From: Siminovitchia fordii DSM 16014 = CIP 108821
GTDB taxonomy: Bacteria > Bacillota > Bacilli > Bacillales > Bacillaceae_C
Reading direction: 5' to 3'
Assembly: GCF_000374565.1 (NCBI RefSeq)
Contig: NZ_KB894688.1
Span: 1-64,000 of the forward strand
Length of the DNA: 64,000 bases
Of this stretch, positions 28,435 to 38,815 are shown piece by piece. Position 1 is the first letter of the stretch; every line of letters begins with the position of its first letter. Made by a program: the position numbers and the translations under genes. A model generated the notes under the pieces. It did not search any database. It was given only the letters and a program-made list of their open reading frames with translations, and was not told where the DNA came from.

Positions 28435-28654
28435 TCCTTTTTTCCTTCATTTGATTGACGATAAATAAACCTAATGTAAGAGAAGCCGCTTCTATGATGA
28501 TCAGCCACCATTTATGCAAATATCCGTTGTATGCCGAAACAATGATCAAAGCAACGACTAATAGAAAAGAAACAAGGCGGCTGTACGTGATCCGTACAAA
28601 AAAAATCATCATTAAAGCCGGTAAGAATATAGCGGATAATATCTTATCTATCAT
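28415..28654 (-). CDS. csbA: CsbA-like small membrane protein
   Basis: 79 residues, three hydrophobic segments. It aligns by eye with B. subtilis CsbA: FLPALMMIFFVRITYSRLVS, AYNGYLHKWWLIIIEAASLT and a basic end NQMKEKRRKK. csbA is sigma-B controlled in B. subtilis and sits directly before uvrBA. Here about 5 kb of other genes come between. Ribosome site GGGGGATC. No sigma-B promoter was recognised upstream. Confidence 0.85.
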   Translation of the reverse strand: MIDKILSAIFLPALMMIFFVRITYSRLVSFLLVVALIIVSAYNGYLHKWWLIIIEAASLTLGLFIVNQMKEKRRKKDIS

Positions 28655-28731
28655 GGCGATCCCCCATGTACAAACTGCAAGCCTTATTTATAAGTTTTTC
28701 CGAAAACGTCAAAAAGTGCAAGCCCCTTTTT

Positions 28732-29376
28732 TCACTGATTTCTGCTTTCATCTATCATCCTTTCAGTGATGGCTGTCAGTTCACTTTGCTCAATGAAACG
28801 TTCACGGAGCATTTCAGGAAGTATATGATCAAGAAAATATTGGACACACGTCATTTCTTTGAACAGGAGGATCGTGCTTAATGCCTCTTCATAAATTTCC
28901 ATGAAAAGCGGCTCCGGGTTTTCCTTCTGGATTTCCCCAAAGGATTCATACAGAAGGTCGATTTTATCTGCTACCGATAGAATCCTGCCTTCCAGCGTAT
29001 CATCTTTCCCTTCCTTAAACCGGCCCAGATAAATCTTCTGGAACTCCGGCGGAAACTCCTTCTCTACAAACTTTCTGGTCATTTCTTCCTCCACTTCATT
29101 GAAAAGACGCTTCAGTTCTTTGGAGGCATATTTGACTGGTGTTTTGATATCCCCTGTAAAAAGTTCGGCATAATCATGATTCAACGCTTTTTCGTATAAA
29201 AGTCGCCAATCAACTTTTTGCCCGTTCATTTCTTCGACAGTTCCCAAAAACTGGGCGATTTTCGTCACCTTAAACGAATGGCTGGCCACCGAGTGTTCTT
29301 GGAATTTGAATTTTCCTGGACAACGGTAGATTTTCTCCAAATCAGACAAACTTTTGAAATAATGATGGATCCCCAA
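28732..29376 (-). CDS. HD-domain nucleotidase-like protein (YfbR-type)
   Basis: 214 residues. HD-domain ligands are visible: HSVASHSFKV, NHDYAELFTGD, and later SVADKIDLLYESFG. The pattern fits YfbR-like 5'-deoxynucleotidases. The start is judged to be TTG at 29376 (product LGIHHYFKSLSDLEKIY) because AGGTGA lies five bases upstream and homologous proteins begin there. An ATG 27 codons earlier has no ribosome site and runs into the phoU terminator. Confidence 0.85.
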   Translation of the reverse strand: MGIHHYFKSLSDLEKIYRCPGKFKFQEHSVASHSFKVTKIAQFLGTVEEMNGQKVDWRLLYEKALNHDYAELFTGDIKTPVKYASKELKRLFNEVEEEMTRKFVEKEFPPEFQKIYLGRFKEGKDDTLEGRILSVADKIDLLYESFGEIQKENPEPLFMEIYEEALSTILLFKEMTCVQYFLDHILPEMLRERFIEQSELTAITERMIDESRNQ

Positions 29377-29440
29377 TTGAATCACCTGCTGCTTTCTTAT
29401 TTCGAAAGATTGTATCACGAAGAACCCAGCATTTAAAATC

Positions 29441-29470
29441 AAAAAGACTTTTTCCATAGGAAAAAGCCCT
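29441..29470 (-). terminator. terminator of the pst-phoU operon
   Basis: On the minus strand, GGCTTTTTCC-TAT-GGAAAAAGTC is followed by TTTTTG, just after the phoU stop. Confidence 0.75.
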
Positions 29471-29477
29471 TGATTGG

Positions 29478-30137
29478 TTATTGGTTCAACTCCACTTTCT
29501 TACCTGAGTCCATATATACAATCCACTCACATATATTTGTTACATAATCGCCGATCCGCTCCAAATATTGAGCGGTAAGCAGGAGGTGAGTTGCCTGATG
29601 GATCAATGATCGATCCTGGGTCATCAGTCCAATTAATTCAGTAAAAATCTGTTTATATAGTGCATCAATCTCGTCATCCCGATTCGCAATGTTTCTTGCC
29701 TCATCCTTATCCATCTTGATATAGGCGTCCAGTGCGTCACGCACCATTCCCTGAACCAACTTGCCCATTTTCGGAATATCAATGAGCGGCTTTGCGTAAA
29801 CTTCGCTTTGTAACCTTACGGTCGTTTTTGCGATGCTCACTGCATGGTCAGCTATCCTTTCAAGGTCTGTCGATACCTTGAGTGTGGTTGCGATCCTGCG
29901 AAGATCACTTCCTACCGGCTGCTGTAAAGCGATCAATGTGAAGCATTTTTTTTCTATATCCATTTCCGCCTCATTGATTTCTCTATCCCCGTCGATTACC
30001 TCTTGAGCAAGCTTCACATTTTTATCGACCAATGACTTCACAGCTTGGTAAAGGGCTTCTTCCACCAACATTCCCATTGTGAGCAATTGATGGTGCAAAC
30101 TTTGCAATTGCTCATCAAATTGGTTTCTCACTGCCAT
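29478..30137 (-). CDS. phoU: phosphate-signalling complex protein PhoU
   Basis: 219 residues with two PhoU helical repeats carrying the metal-binding acidic patterns DGDREINEAEMDIEKKC and NRDDEIDALYKQIFTEL. It links the Pst transporter to PhoR. Start MAVRNQFDEQL with AAAGGAGGCAGGCGG upstream; an earlier in-frame codon is discarded. It is the last gene of the pst operon. Confidence 0.96.
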   Translation of the reverse strand: MAVRNQFDEQLQSLHHQLLTMGMLVEEALYQAVKSLVDKNVKLAQEVIDGDREINEAEMDIEKKCFTLIALQQPVGSDLRRIATTLKVSTDLERIADHAVSIAKTTVRLQSEVYAKPLIDIPKMGKLVQGMVRDALDAYIKMDKDEARNIANRDDEIDALYKQIFTELIGLMTQDRSLIHQATHLLLTAQYLERIGDYVTNICEWIVYMDSGKKVELNQ

Positions 30138-30161
30138 CCGCCTGCCTCCTTTTGTATCCAT

Positions 30162-30980
30162 CTATCCAAATCTGCCTGTAATATAGTCTTCTGTCCTCTT
30201 ATCATCCGGATTGGAGAACATCGATGAAGTCTTGTTAAATTCAATCAGTTCCCCATTTAAGAAAAAGGCTGTCTTATCCGAGATGCGTGCCGCCTGCTGC
30301 ATATTGTGCGTCACTATGATGATGCTGAACTTTTCCTTCAATTCCTGGACAAGTTCTTCCACCTTTAAAGTGGATATGGGGTCAAGGGCCGAAGTCGGTT
30401 CATCCATCAAAATGACATCAGGTTCAATCGCAAGACATCTGGCTATACAAAGCCGCTGCTGTTGTCCGCCTGAAAGACCGTAGGCATTTTCATTCAGCCT
30501 GTCTTTCACTTCATCCCAAAGAGCTGCGCCCTTTAAACTTTTTTCCACAATTTCGTTCAATATTTTTTTATCCCGGATACCATGGATACGCGGACCATAA
30601 ACGACATTCTCATAAATTGACTTTGGAAACGGATTTGGCTTTTGAAATACCATTCCCACTTTCGTCCTCAATTCTTCTACCCCATACTTATTGTCCAAAA
30701 TATTATTGCCTCGATACAGAAGTTCCCCAGCCAACTTAACTGTCGGAACGAGTTCTACCATCCGATTGAGAGACTTGATGAATGTGGATTTTCCACACCC
30801 TGATGGTCCGATGATCGCGGTGACCTCGTTCTCCGCAATATGGAAATCAATATCTTTTAAAGCGTGTTTTTCCCCATACCATAGATTAAATTGTTTCGCT
30901 TGAAAAACATCATTTTTTTCCACACGTACTTCCGACTCTATCGTTTGTTCGTCCCTGACCAATGTTGAAATCAAAATCAT
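30162..30980 (-). CDS. pstB: phosphate ABC transporter ATP-binding protein
   Basis: 272 residues. Walker A is GPSGCGKST, signature LSGGQQQRL, Walker [14 protein letters not shown], switch His in ITHNM. It drives phosphate import with PstC/PstA. The N-terminus is about 20 residues longer than the conserved core. The ATG lies against its GGAGGG site; a TTG six bases further in has better spacing and may be the true start. Confidence 0.97.
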   Translation of the reverse strand: MILISTLVRDEQTIESEVRVEKNDVFQAKQFNLWYGEKHALKDIDFHIAENEVTAIIGPSGCGKSTFIKSLNRMVELVPTVKLAGELLYRGNNILDNKYGVEELRTKVGMVFQKPNPFPKSIYENVVYGPRIHGIRDKKILNEIVEKSLKGAALWDEVKDRLNENAYGLSGGQQQRLCIARCLAIEPDVILMDEPTSALDPISTLKVEELVQELKEKFSIIIVTHNMQQAARISDKTAFFLNGELIEFNKTSSMFSNPDDKRTEDYITGRFG

Positions 30981-30994
30981 CCCTCCATTTCTGT

Positions 30995-31873
30995 TTAATA
31001 ACGTTTGGAAAATTTATTTCTAATGATGATGGCAATGGAATTCATCAGGAGCAGCATGAGCAACAACACAATAATTCCTGCTGCAGCTACTTCATGGAAA
31101 GCGGCTTGAGGTCTGCTGGTCCAGTTGAAAATTTGGATAGGCATTACAGTGAAACCGGACCAAATACTTTCCGGTACGAAAGCCACAAACGTCAATGCTC
31201 CGATCATAATGAGCGGAGCCGTTTCTCCGACCGCACGAGATAAAGCCAATATTCCCCCTGTCAATATGCCCGGGATTGCCGCAGGCAAAATGACATGGCG
31301 GATCGTTTGCCATTTTGTAGCACCCATCCCGTAAGACGCTTCCTGAAGTTCTTTTGGAACGGCGCGAATCGCTTCTTGAGAAGCTACGACAATAATAGGG
31401 AGAATCAGAAGACTCATTGTCAATCCTCCGGCAAGAACACTCCTTCCCATCTCCATCATCCGTACAAATACAGTCAGTCCCAATAATCCGAAGACGATAG
31501 ACGGGACCCCTGCCAAATTAGAAATATTCATTTGGATAAAACGGGTGAACCTGCTTTTCTTTGCATATAGCTCAAGATAGATAGCACATCCAACTCCCAG
31601 AATGACGGAAACAGGACCTGTAATAGCCATCAGCCAAACCGTACCGAATATAGCTGCTTTAATCCCTGCTTCTTCAGGCCTGCGTGAAGCAAAACTTGTA
31701 AAAAACTCTGCATCCAAATAGCTGAATCCCTGGGAAAATATACGATAAATTAAAATCCCCAATACAATCAAACCGACTGACGTTGCAAGCATGAATATCC
31801 ATTTTGACAATGTGCTTTTCAGAAGGCGGAAGCGGGTTCTTTTCGCCACCTTTTCATCGTTTATCAATTCCAT
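30995..31873 (-). CDS. pstA: phosphate ABC transporter permease PstA
   Basis: 292 residues, six membrane helices, with the inner-membrane permease EAA-type loop ([34 protein letters not shown] region). The start overlaps the pstC stop by one base; ribosome site GGGAGGAAT. Partner of PstC in the phosphate channel. Confidence 0.96.
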   Translation of the reverse strand: MELINDEKVAKRTRFRLLKSTLSKWIFMLATSVGLIVLGILIYRIFSQGFSYLDAEFFTSFASRRPEEAGIKAAIFGTVWLMAITGPVSVILGVGCAIYLELYAKKSRFTRFIQMNISNLAGVPSIVFGLLGLTVFVRMMEMGRSVLAGGLTMSLLILPIIVVASQEAIRAVPKELQEASYGMGATKWQTIRHVILPAAIPGILTGGILALSRAVGETAPLIMIGALTFVAFVPESIWSGFTVMPIQIFNWTSRPQAAFHEVAAAGIIVLLLMLLLMNSIAIIIRNKFSKRY

Positions 31874-32820
31874 TAGTATTCCTCCCTAAAACGCTTGGAG
31901 ATCCATTGTGCAATGACGTTCATCACGAGGGTAAAAATAAACAGCGCCATCCCAACTGCATAAATACTGTAGTAGATTGTTGAACCATAAGAAGCATCTC
32001 CCAGGCTCACCTGCACAATATAAGCAGTCATCGTCTGAATCGTTTCTGTAGGATCAAATGTCAGATTCGGCTTTGAACCGCCGGCAATCGTAACAATCAT
32101 CGTTTCACCAATTGCGCGGGAGATCCCCAACACACAAGAAGCGACAATACCCGATAATGCCGCGGGCAGGACCACTCTTAACGATACTTCCAACTTGGTT
32201 GATCCCAGTGCCAAGGCACCCTCCCTCATGGAACTTGGAACTGCGCTCATCGCGTCTTCGGAAAGGGATGCAATCATCGGAATAATCATGATACCTACAA
32301 CAATGCCCGGGCTTAATGCATTGAAAAATTGCAAATCAGGTACAATTTTTTGCAAAAGAGGAGTGACGAATGTCAGGGCAAAAAAACCATATACAATAGT
32401 AGGAACCCCGGCGAGCACTTCCAATATGGGTTTGACGATTTTTCTAACGCGATCACTGGCATATTCACTTAAATAAATGGCTGTCGCAAGACCAATCGGC
32501 ACTGCTACAACCATGGCAATGACCGCAACCAGGAGGGTACCCGAGATCAGAGGAGCTATACCATATTGCGGATCGGCTTCAAAAAAAGGAAACCACTCTT
32601 TGCTAGTAATAAAATCTATAATGTTAACACGTTCAAAAAACGTAATTGTTTCCACCAGTAATGTAATGACAATCCCAATCGTAGTTAGAATGGAAATGAC
32701 TGCCATTGCTAAAAGAAAAATTGGAACGGACTTTTCAATGATCCCTTGCTTATATCTGGATTTTCTTTTATTTTCTTCAATGAGTGCGGCTACAGATTTT
32801 CTTTCCGCTTTCAGTTCCAT
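31873..32820 (-). CDS. pstC: phosphate ABC transporter permease PstC
   Basis: 315 residues, six membrane helices. The EAA loop is EDAMSAVPSSMREGALALGSTKLEVSLRVVLPAA. The N-terminal extension is cytoplasmic (KRKSRYKQGIIEK). It follows pstS by 65 bases and is preceded by GAGGAG. Confidence 0.96.
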   Translation of the reverse strand: MELKAERKSVAALIEENKRKSRYKQGIIEKSVPIFLLAMAVISILTTIGIVITLLVETITFFERVNIIDFITSKEWFPFFEADPQYGIAPLISGTLLVAVIAMVVAVPIGLATAIYLSEYASDRVRKIVKPILEVLAGVPTIVYGFFALTFVTPLLQKIVPDLQFFNALSPGIVVGIMIIPMIASLSEDAMSAVPSSMREGALALGSTKLEVSLRVVLPAALSGIVASCVLGISRAIGETMIVTIAGGSKPNLTFDPTETIQTMTAYIVQVSLGDASYGSTIYYSIYAVGMALFIFTLVMNVIAQWISKRFREEY

Positions 32821-32885
32821 AAGGAAAACTCCTCACTATTTTCATAGTAAAGGGAGAGGGGGGCCCCCTCTCACCTGAATCAATA

Positions 32886-33878
32886 TTATTTTGAAACTTC
32901 TTCCAATTTATCAAGTGCTGCTTGATACTCATCTTCTTTAAGGCTGATGTAACCTACTTCTTCTGCAAGAGTTCCGGCGTTTTCAAGAGCAAATTTTACA
33001 TACTCATGAACTTGCGGTTTCTCTTTTAACGCATCGTTGTTTACATAAAAGTATAGTGGGCGGGAAAGCGGCTCATATACGCCGTTCATGATCGTGTCAT
33101 GATCCGGAGTGATTGCCTCTCCTTTGCTATTGACAATCGGTACAACTTTCAGATTGTCCTTATTTTCAGCATAGTACGAAAAGCCGAAAAATCCAATTCC
33201 GCCTTTATCTCCCATTACACCTTGTACAAGTACATTATCATCTTCGGATAACGTTGCGTCTTTTCTCATTTGTCCTTCTTCAAGGATCACTTCATTCCAG
33301 TAATCATACGTACCGGAGTCTGTACCGGGGCTGAAGAAGGTAATGGGCTCTTTTGGCCATCCATCACGGACATCAGCCCATGTTTTTACCTTCCCGTCCT
33401 CTAGCCACATTTTTTTCAATTCATCAATAGTCAATTGATCAACAAAGTCGTTATCTTTATTTACTACGACAGATATACCATCATAGGCGAGTTCAAATTC
33501 TGTATAGGAAACTCCTACTTCTTCCAACAACTTTGCTTCTTCATCCTTGATCTGGCGTGAAGCATTGCTGATGTCCGTTTCTGCTGCAATGAACTTTTTA
33601 AATCCGCCACCGGTTCCTGAAACCCCCACCGGCGCTTTGACATCCGGCTGTTCCGCAGCAAATTCCTCGGATACTGCTTCCATGATCGGGAAGACAGTCG
33701 AAGATCCATCGATCCCAACGGAACCTGTCAACTTATCTTTCGATGTCTCTTCCACTTTCGAAGTGTTGTTTTCATTTCCTTCTGCATTGCTGCTTGTACT
33801 GCCGTCACCATTACCACATCCCGCAAATAATAGAGCTGAAGATAAGGTGACTGTCGCAAACGCGGCTTTCAATTTCAT
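32886..33878 (-). CDS. pstS: phosphate-binding lipoprotein PstS
   Basis: 330 residues. The signal peptide ends in the lipobox LLFAGC near residue 22, so it is lipidated by Lgt. A Ser/Asn/Glu-rich linker follows, then the phosphate-binding domain with [19 protein letters not shown] and [12 protein letters not shown], typical phosphate-ligand loops. It is first in pstSCAB-phoU and preceded by a strong Pho box, so it should be induced by phosphate starvation through PhoP. Confidence 0.97.
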   Translation of the reverse strand: MKLKAAFATVTLSSALLFAGCGNGDGSTSSNAEGNENNTSKVEETSKDKLTGSVGIDGSSTVFPIMEAVSEEFAAEQPDVKAPVGVSGTGGGFKKFIAAETDISNASRQIKDEEAKLLEEVGVSYTEFELAYDGISVVVNKDNDFVDQLTIDELKKMWLEDGKVKTWADVRDGWPKEPITFFSPGTDSGTYDYWNEVILEEGQMRKDATLSEDDNVLVQGVMGDKGGIGFFGFSYYAENKDNLKVVPIVNSKGEAITPDHDTIMNGVYEPLSRPLYFYVNNDALKEKPQVHEYVKFALENAGTLAEEVGYISLKEDEYQAALDKLEEVSK

Positions 33879-33935
33879 TCGTCCATTTCCCCCTAATATT
33901 CTTTGTCGAGCTCAATGAATATATTACTCTCCCTA

Positions 33936-33974
33936 TATCAACTTTCGATGAACGGATTGTAAAGATTATGTAAA
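33936..33974 (-). promoter_or_regulatory. Pho box (PhoP-binding repeats) before pstS
   Basis: On the minus strand, four hexamers are spaced by exactly five bases: TTTACA, TTTACA, TTCATC, TTGATA. The PhoP consensus is TT(A/C/T)A(C/T)A with 5-base gaps. A TAATAT-type -10 follows. PhoP itself is encoded 2 kb upstream. Confidence 0.88.
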
Positions 33975-34180
33975 GATGCTTTGGAGAAGGACTCATTCTT
34001 TGTTCAGTCCGTTTCTATCAGTCTTTAAAGTATATTTTCCGAGTTTTGGCTCATACTTCTACCACCTGCAGGTTCCTGTTGACTTTTCTACAAACCAGGA
34101 TTCCAGATGATTTCCTTGGACTTTCAGATTACTTCTAGGATCATGGGCATCAAGCCCCATTTCTCTCACTCCAAGCGAAC

Positions 34181-34212
34181 AAAAAAACCCCGCTCCCTTT
34201 CCGGGTGCGAGG
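34181..34212 (-). terminator. terminator of phoR
   Basis: On the minus strand, CCTCGCaCCC-GGAAA-GGGaGCGGGG is followed by TTTTTTTG, right after the phoR stop. Confidence 0.85.
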
Positions 34213-34213
34213 A

Positions 34214-35977
34214 TCATTGTTTCTTCGGCATTATCACCGTAAATTCTGTTCCTTTACCTTCTTGACTGTCAACTTCAATTTTTCCATGATGTGATTCCAC
34301 CAGGTGTTTCACAATTGCCAGGCCAAGGCCTGTACCACCAGAATTCCGGGATCTTCCCTTGTCCACTCTATAAAAACGCTCAAACAACCGCGGCAAATCC
34401 TTTTTGGCAATGCCGATTCCTGTATCTTTGACACTAATTGCAAGCTGGTCTCCCCTCTCCACCAGCGAAACAGTAATTTTTCCGCCCTCGGGGGTATAAG
34501 AGACTGCATTGGAGACTAGGTTCAGAATGATTTGCTGAATTCGGTCTTTTTGGCCCTCAATCCAAACTTCCCTTTCCTTCGGCAAGAGAAGCTCCAATCC
34601 TTTTCTCTCGACATCTTTTCTTACCGTATCAGCAACACGACCCACAACTTCCACCACGTTGACATTTTCTATCTCCAGTGGAATCATATGTTGTTCGATC
34701 TTGGACAAATGAAGGATATCATTGATTAAACGGTGAAGCCGCTCACTTTCTTTATGAATGATATCAAGGAAATGGTGCAGCGCCTCTTCATCCTCCATCG
34801 CCCCATCCAGTAAGGTTTCTGTGAAACCCTTGACTGAAGTGATCGGCGTTTTCAATTCATGAGACACATTCGCAATGAATTCGCTTCTCATTTTTTCGAG
34901 GCGGCGGATATCTGTTATGTCATGAAGTACCGCGACAATTCCCTTTAACTCGCCGTTTTCTCCGACATACGGTGCAAGGTGCGCATCCAGAATTCGTTCA
35001 TCCGGATAATAAAATTGAATTTCATCCCTGATCTCCGTCTTTTCAGTCAGGCATTGATCGATTAGCCGGCTCAGACCTGCATTTTTGACAACTTCCACAT
35101 GCTGTCTCCCTGTAAAATCTGATGGATCCGAATTGAGCATACACCCAATCGCCCGATTGGCCAGCAAAACTTTTCCATTTTTGTCCACAAGAAGTACGCC
35201 ACTCATCATATTCCTTAAAACCCCAGAAAGCTGCTGCTCATTTTCCTGGATTTTTTCCATCTGGCTTTTCAGACTGGCAGCAAGAACATTGATAGCATTG
35301 GCAAGCTGCCCCAATTCTCCTTTGGGCTGCATCCGGACCCTTGCAGTGTAGTCCTTGTCCTTCAGTTTTTCAGACACCAGCATCATTTCCTCAACAGGCT
35401 TCGCGATGCCTTTGGCAATCCTGATTCCAATCAGTGCAGTTAGAAGCAGTGCAACAAAAAGAACAATCGTTAAAGTGATCCTTAGATGCCTGATCGCTTT
35501 TTCAATGGTTTCGAGAGAAAGGGCTACCCTGACAACCCCTTCAACATCTCCATTGAATTCCACCGGTATAGCGGCATACATCATACTGTACCCCAAGGTA
35601 TGGCTAAATCGCGTCGATATACCAGATTCTTTCCCTTCACTTATGACCTGTTTTACTTCAGGGCGGTCCAAATGATTTTCCATCGACGCAGGGTCGTCTT
35701 CCGAGTCTGCCAAAACTTTTCCTTCGCGATTAATGACCGTAACCCGGGAGGTCACCGGTGCGGATAATTCCTTAACTTTTGACTGAAGGTTCTCCCGCTC
35801 AAGCCCGTCCAACTCCAATGCTTGTAAAACAAGATGCGCTGTTTGTTTGAGTTGGCTCTCTTTCAAATCCATATATGTATTTTTCATTGTATTTGCTAAA
35901 AAAAGACCAGATCCAAGCAGAGCAAAAAACATGAGCAGCAAAAAAGAGAACGTAATGCGCACCCAAAGTTTTTGCAT
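34214..35977 (-). CDS. phoR: phosphate-sensing histidine kinase PhoR
   Basis: 587 residues. Two membrane helices (about 8-28 and 167-186) enclose an extracytoplasmic sensor. HAMP, PAS (near 250-355), HisKA with H373 in NVSHELKTP, and HATPase (NLVSNAVSYTPEGG, DTGIGIAKKD, GGTGLGLAIVKHL) follow. It phosphorylates PhoP on phosphate limitation. The ATG comes directly after the phoP stop codon, so the pair is coupled. Confidence 0.95.
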   Translation of the reverse strand: MQKLWVRITFSFLLLMFFALLGSGLFLANTMKNTYMDLKESQLKQTAHLVLQALELDGLERENLQSKVKELSAPVTSRVTVINREGKVLADSEDDPASMENHLDRPEVKQVISEGKESGISTRFSHTLGYSMMYAAIPVEFNGDVEGVVRVALSLETIEKAIRHLRITLTIVLFVALLLTALIGIRIAKGIAKPVEEMMLVSEKLKDKDYTARVRMQPKGELGQLANAINVLAASLKSQMEKIQENEQQLSGVLRNMMSGVLLVDKNGKVLLANRAIGCMLNSDPSDFTGRQHVEVVKNAGLSRLIDQCLTEKTEIRDEIQFYYPDERILDAHLAPYVGENGELKGIVAVLHDITDIRRLEKMRSEFIANVSHELKTPITSVKGFTETLLDGAMEDEEALHHFLDIIHKESERLHRLINDILHLSKIEQHMIPLEIENVNVVEVVGRVADTVRKDVERKGLELLLPKEREVWIEGQKDRIQQIILNLVSNAVSYTPEGGKITVSLVERGDQLAISVKDTGIGIAKKDLPRLFERFYRVDKGRSRNSGGTGLGLAIVKHLVESHHGKIEVDSQEGKGTEFTVIMPKKQ

Positions 35978-36685
35978 TTAAGGTCTCTCCATTTTATAGC
36001 CGAATCCCCGGATTGTTTTAATATAGCGGGGATGGCGTGTGTCTTCTTCGATTTTTTCCCGCAAATTACTGATATGGACATCAACGATTCTGGAATCCCC
36101 GACAAAGTCGTAATTCCAGATGGCATCCAAAAGCTGGGTTCTGCTCAGAACTTTCCCCTCATTTGAAGCAAGATACAGTAAAAGTTCGAACTCCTTTGGG
36201 GTAAGCTCTAATTTTTGGCCGCTCAACAAAGCCTCGTATCTTTCTGGATAAATTGTAACCTGCCCAAGCTCAACCACCGGTTCAGAAGCTTTATCTGCTG
36301 AAGAATTCCCCTCTTCAAAATTTTTCGTCCTGCGTAAAATAGCCTTCACCCTCGCTACAACCTCACGCGGACTGAATGGTTTTGTCAAATAATCGTCAGC
36401 CCCAAGCTCCAGCCCGAGCACTTTATCAAACTCATCTCCCCGGGCTGTAAGCATTAGTATCGGGGTATTCACTTTTTCCTGGCGAAGGGTCTTACATATA
36501 TCCATGCCGTCCATTCCAGGAAGCATCAAATCCAGAATCATCAGATCCGGCCGCTCGTCTATTGCTTTTTTTAGGCCTTCATTTCCGTCTGCTGCCGTTA
36601 TAACCGAAAAGCCTGCCTTTTCCAGATTATACTGAAGTAATGTCACAATTGATGGTTCATCTTCTACAACAAGAATTCGTTCCAT
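35978..36685 (-). CDS. phoP: response regulator PhoP
   Basis: 235 residues. Receiver domain with D52 (ILDLMLPG), and OmpR-type winged helix at the C-terminus (SRIVDVHISNLREKIEEDTRHPRYIKTIRGFGYK). Start MERILVVEDEPS with GAGGAGGCTGAGAAA before it. It aligns closely with B. subtilis PhoP. It begins 13 bases after the stop of a P-type metal ATPase gene, with no terminator between, so read-through from the metal operon is likely. Confidence 0.95.
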   Translation of the reverse strand: MERILVVEDEPSIVTLLQYNLEKAGFSVITAADGNEGLKKAIDERPDLMILDLMLPGMDGMDICKTLRQEKVNTPILMLTARGDEFDKVLGLELGADDYLTKPFSPREVVARVKAILRRTKNFEEGNSSADKASEPVVELGQVTIYPERYEALLSGQKLELTPKEFELLLYLASNEGKVLSRTQLLDAIWNYDFVGDSRIVDVHISNLREKIEEDTRHPRYIKTIRGFGYKMERP

Positions 36686-36698
36686 TTTCTCAGCCTCC

Positions 36699-38792
36699 TC
36701 AATTAGAGTGCACGCTGGCGCTTGACTTGTCAATCAAAATCGTCAGGCTGATCAGCGTAACAAGGATAGTGGCGCCCATGTCCGAAAGGATGGCGATCCA
36801 CAGTGTAAGGAGGCCAGGGATCGTCAGCAGTAAAGCAATTAGCTTCAAACCAAGAGCGAGTGATATATTCAGTTTGATGACGGCGTTCACTCGTTTGGCA
36901 ATTTTGATTGCGCTCGGCAGTTTGCCCAAGTGATCCTGCATTAATACGATATCAGCAGTTTCAATGGCGCTATCAGTTCCCTTGCCCATCGCGATTCCAA
37001 GATCAGCAACAGCCAACGCGGGAGCGTCATTGATGCCGTCTCCAACCATTGCTGTTTTCCTTTCATGGATCAGATCATTGATTTTCTCCACTTTCTGATC
37101 TGGCAGCAAATTGGCATGAAAATCGGTCAAACCGACGGCTTCAGCCACTTTTTTTGCTGTTTTTTCGTGATCACCTGTCAACATGATCGCCTTTTTAACA
37201 CCGGCTTTATACAGGTGCTGAATCACAGCTTTGCTCTCCGGCCGTATTTCATCAGCTATCCCAAACAACCCAAGAACACGTGAATCATCTGAAACCGCGA
37301 CGAGCGTATACCCTGCATTCTTCAACTGGTCAATATCCGCTTGAATCTTCTCATCGATAGCAGCGGAAGGAATAATCGCTTCATTGCCGAGGCGATATAA
37401 TTTTCCCGAAACAGCGGCTTCAACACCCTGGCCTGGAATCGTCGTGATATCAGCCGGTTCTTCCAACGAAATACCATGCTTTTCCACTTCCTTCATGACT
37501 GCTTTCGCCAAAGGGTGGGAAGATGATCTTTCAATCGAACCCGCTGCTATTAAAAACTCCTCTTTATAATAGGAAATCACTTTTTCCACATGGGGTTCGC
37601 CTTTAGTCAAAGTCCCCGTCTTATCAAAAGCGACTGTTTCAATATGTCCAAGCTGCTCTAAAAAGACACCGCCTTTTACTAAAATTCCGTTGCGGGCATT
37701 GCGTGTAATCCCTGAGATGATCGCAATCGGTGAAGAAATGATTAAAGCACAGGGACAACCGACGATCAATACGGCAAGCCCCTGGTAAAACCAGCTTCCC
37801 CAATCACCGCCAAAAAATGGGGGAACTACCATGACGACAGCCGCAACCCCCATGATTAAAGGGGTGTAATATTTAGCAAATTTGTTGATGAACTGTTCTG
37901 TCGGCGTCTTCGTTTCCTGTGCTTCTTCCACGAGATGCAGGATTTTCGCCAGCGAAGAATCATCATATGATTTGGTAATTCTTACTTTCAAAACGCCTTC
38001 GTTGTTGATGCTCCCGCCAAAAACCGGCTCTCCTGTCATCTTGTCGACAGGCATGGATTCTCCTGTAATGGCAGCCTCATTGACCGAGCTTCTTCCCTCA
38101 ACGACCACTCCATCCGATGGAATTTTTTGACCCGATTTTACAAGAACAATATCATCGGTTTTCAACTCTCCCACCGGAAGCACCTTTTCTTGCCCGCCTT
38201 TGAGAACAATCGCTTTCTTTGGAGCGGCATCAAGAAGTGTTTCCATCGATTTACGGGCCTTATTCATTCCAAGGCCTTCCAAATATTCGTTGATCCCGAA
38301 TAGGATTGCGACGAGAGTCCCCTCTTTCCACTCCCCGATGCCGAATGCTCCAATTAACGCGATTGTCATGAGTGTATCAATATTGAATTTTAGTTTAAAA
38401 AGATTTTTCAAACCTTTTAAAAACGTCGCGTATCCGCTCAATGCAGCCCCGGCCAAATAAAGTACAACGGCCGTCCATCCCGGCATTGATTTTTCAAAGA
38501 CCATAGCCAAGATATACAAGAGAGCAGATGCTCCGATTAAAAAGAGCAGCTTGCTGCCAGCTCCATGATCATGGTTGTGATCGTGGGCATCCTCGTCTCT
38601 TTTTAAAATCGAGGCCCCATCTCCCGCCAAGATTTTTTCCACTTTATTCAATGCGATATCATCGGACACAATTAATTTGCTTGAATTGAAAAGAATTTTT
38701 GCATTTTCGCCATGATTCAACTTCTGTATCTCCTCTTCAAGCTCCCTTGCACAATTCGCGCATGACAGCCCTTGGAGCCGATATTCAGCCAT
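36699..38792 (-). CDS. P1B-type heavy-metal ATPase (Zn/Cd/Pb, CadA/ZntA-like)
   Basis: 697 residues. An N-terminal HMA domain has C11-A-N-C14, then a His-rich stretch HDHNHDHG, then the ATPase core: VGCPCALI (metal-channel CPC), DKTGTLTKGE (phosphorylation), SSHPLAKA (HP motif), GDGINDAPA. Helix 8 carries SDMGATILVT, whose Asp marks the Zn/Cd/Pb subgroup. It exports divalent metals. Start MAEYRLQG has GAGGGAGG upstream. It is downstream of an ArsR/CzrA-type repressor and upstream of phoP. Confidence 0.94.
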   Translation of the reverse strand: MAEYRLQGLSCANCARELEEEIQKLNHGENAKILFNSSKLIVSDDIALNKVEKILAGDGASILKRDEDAHDHNHDHGAGSKLLFLIGASALLYILAMVFEKSMPGWTAVVLYLAGAALSGYATFLKGLKNLFKLKFNIDTLMTIALIGAFGIGEWKEGTLVAILFGINEYLEGLGMNKARKSMETLLDAAPKKAIVLKGGQEKVLPVGELKTDDIVLVKSGQKIPSDGVVVEGRSSVNEAAITGESMPVDKMTGEPVFGGSINNEGVLKVRITKSYDDSSLAKILHLVEEAQETKTPTEQFINKFAKYYTPLIMGVAAVVMVVPPFFGGDWGSWFYQGLAVLIVGCPCALIISSPIAIISGITRNARNGILVKGGVFLEQLGHIETVAFDKTGTLTKGEPHVEKVISYYKEEFLIAAGSIERSSSHPLAKAVMKEVEKHGISLEEPADITTIPGQGVEAAVSGKLYRLGNEAIIPSAAIDEKIQADIDQLKNAGYTLVAVSDDSRVLGLFGIADEIRPESKAVIQHLYKAGVKKAIMLTGDHEKTAKKVAEAVGLTDFHANLLPDQKVEKINDLIHERKTAMVGDGINDAPALAVADLGIAMGKGTDSAIETADIVLMQDHLGKLPSAIKIAKRVNAVIKLNISLALGLKLIALLLTIPGLLTLWIAILSDMGATILVTLISLTILIDKSSASVHSN

Positions 38793-38815
38793 TGTAAAAC
38801 CTCCCTCTGAGATGC

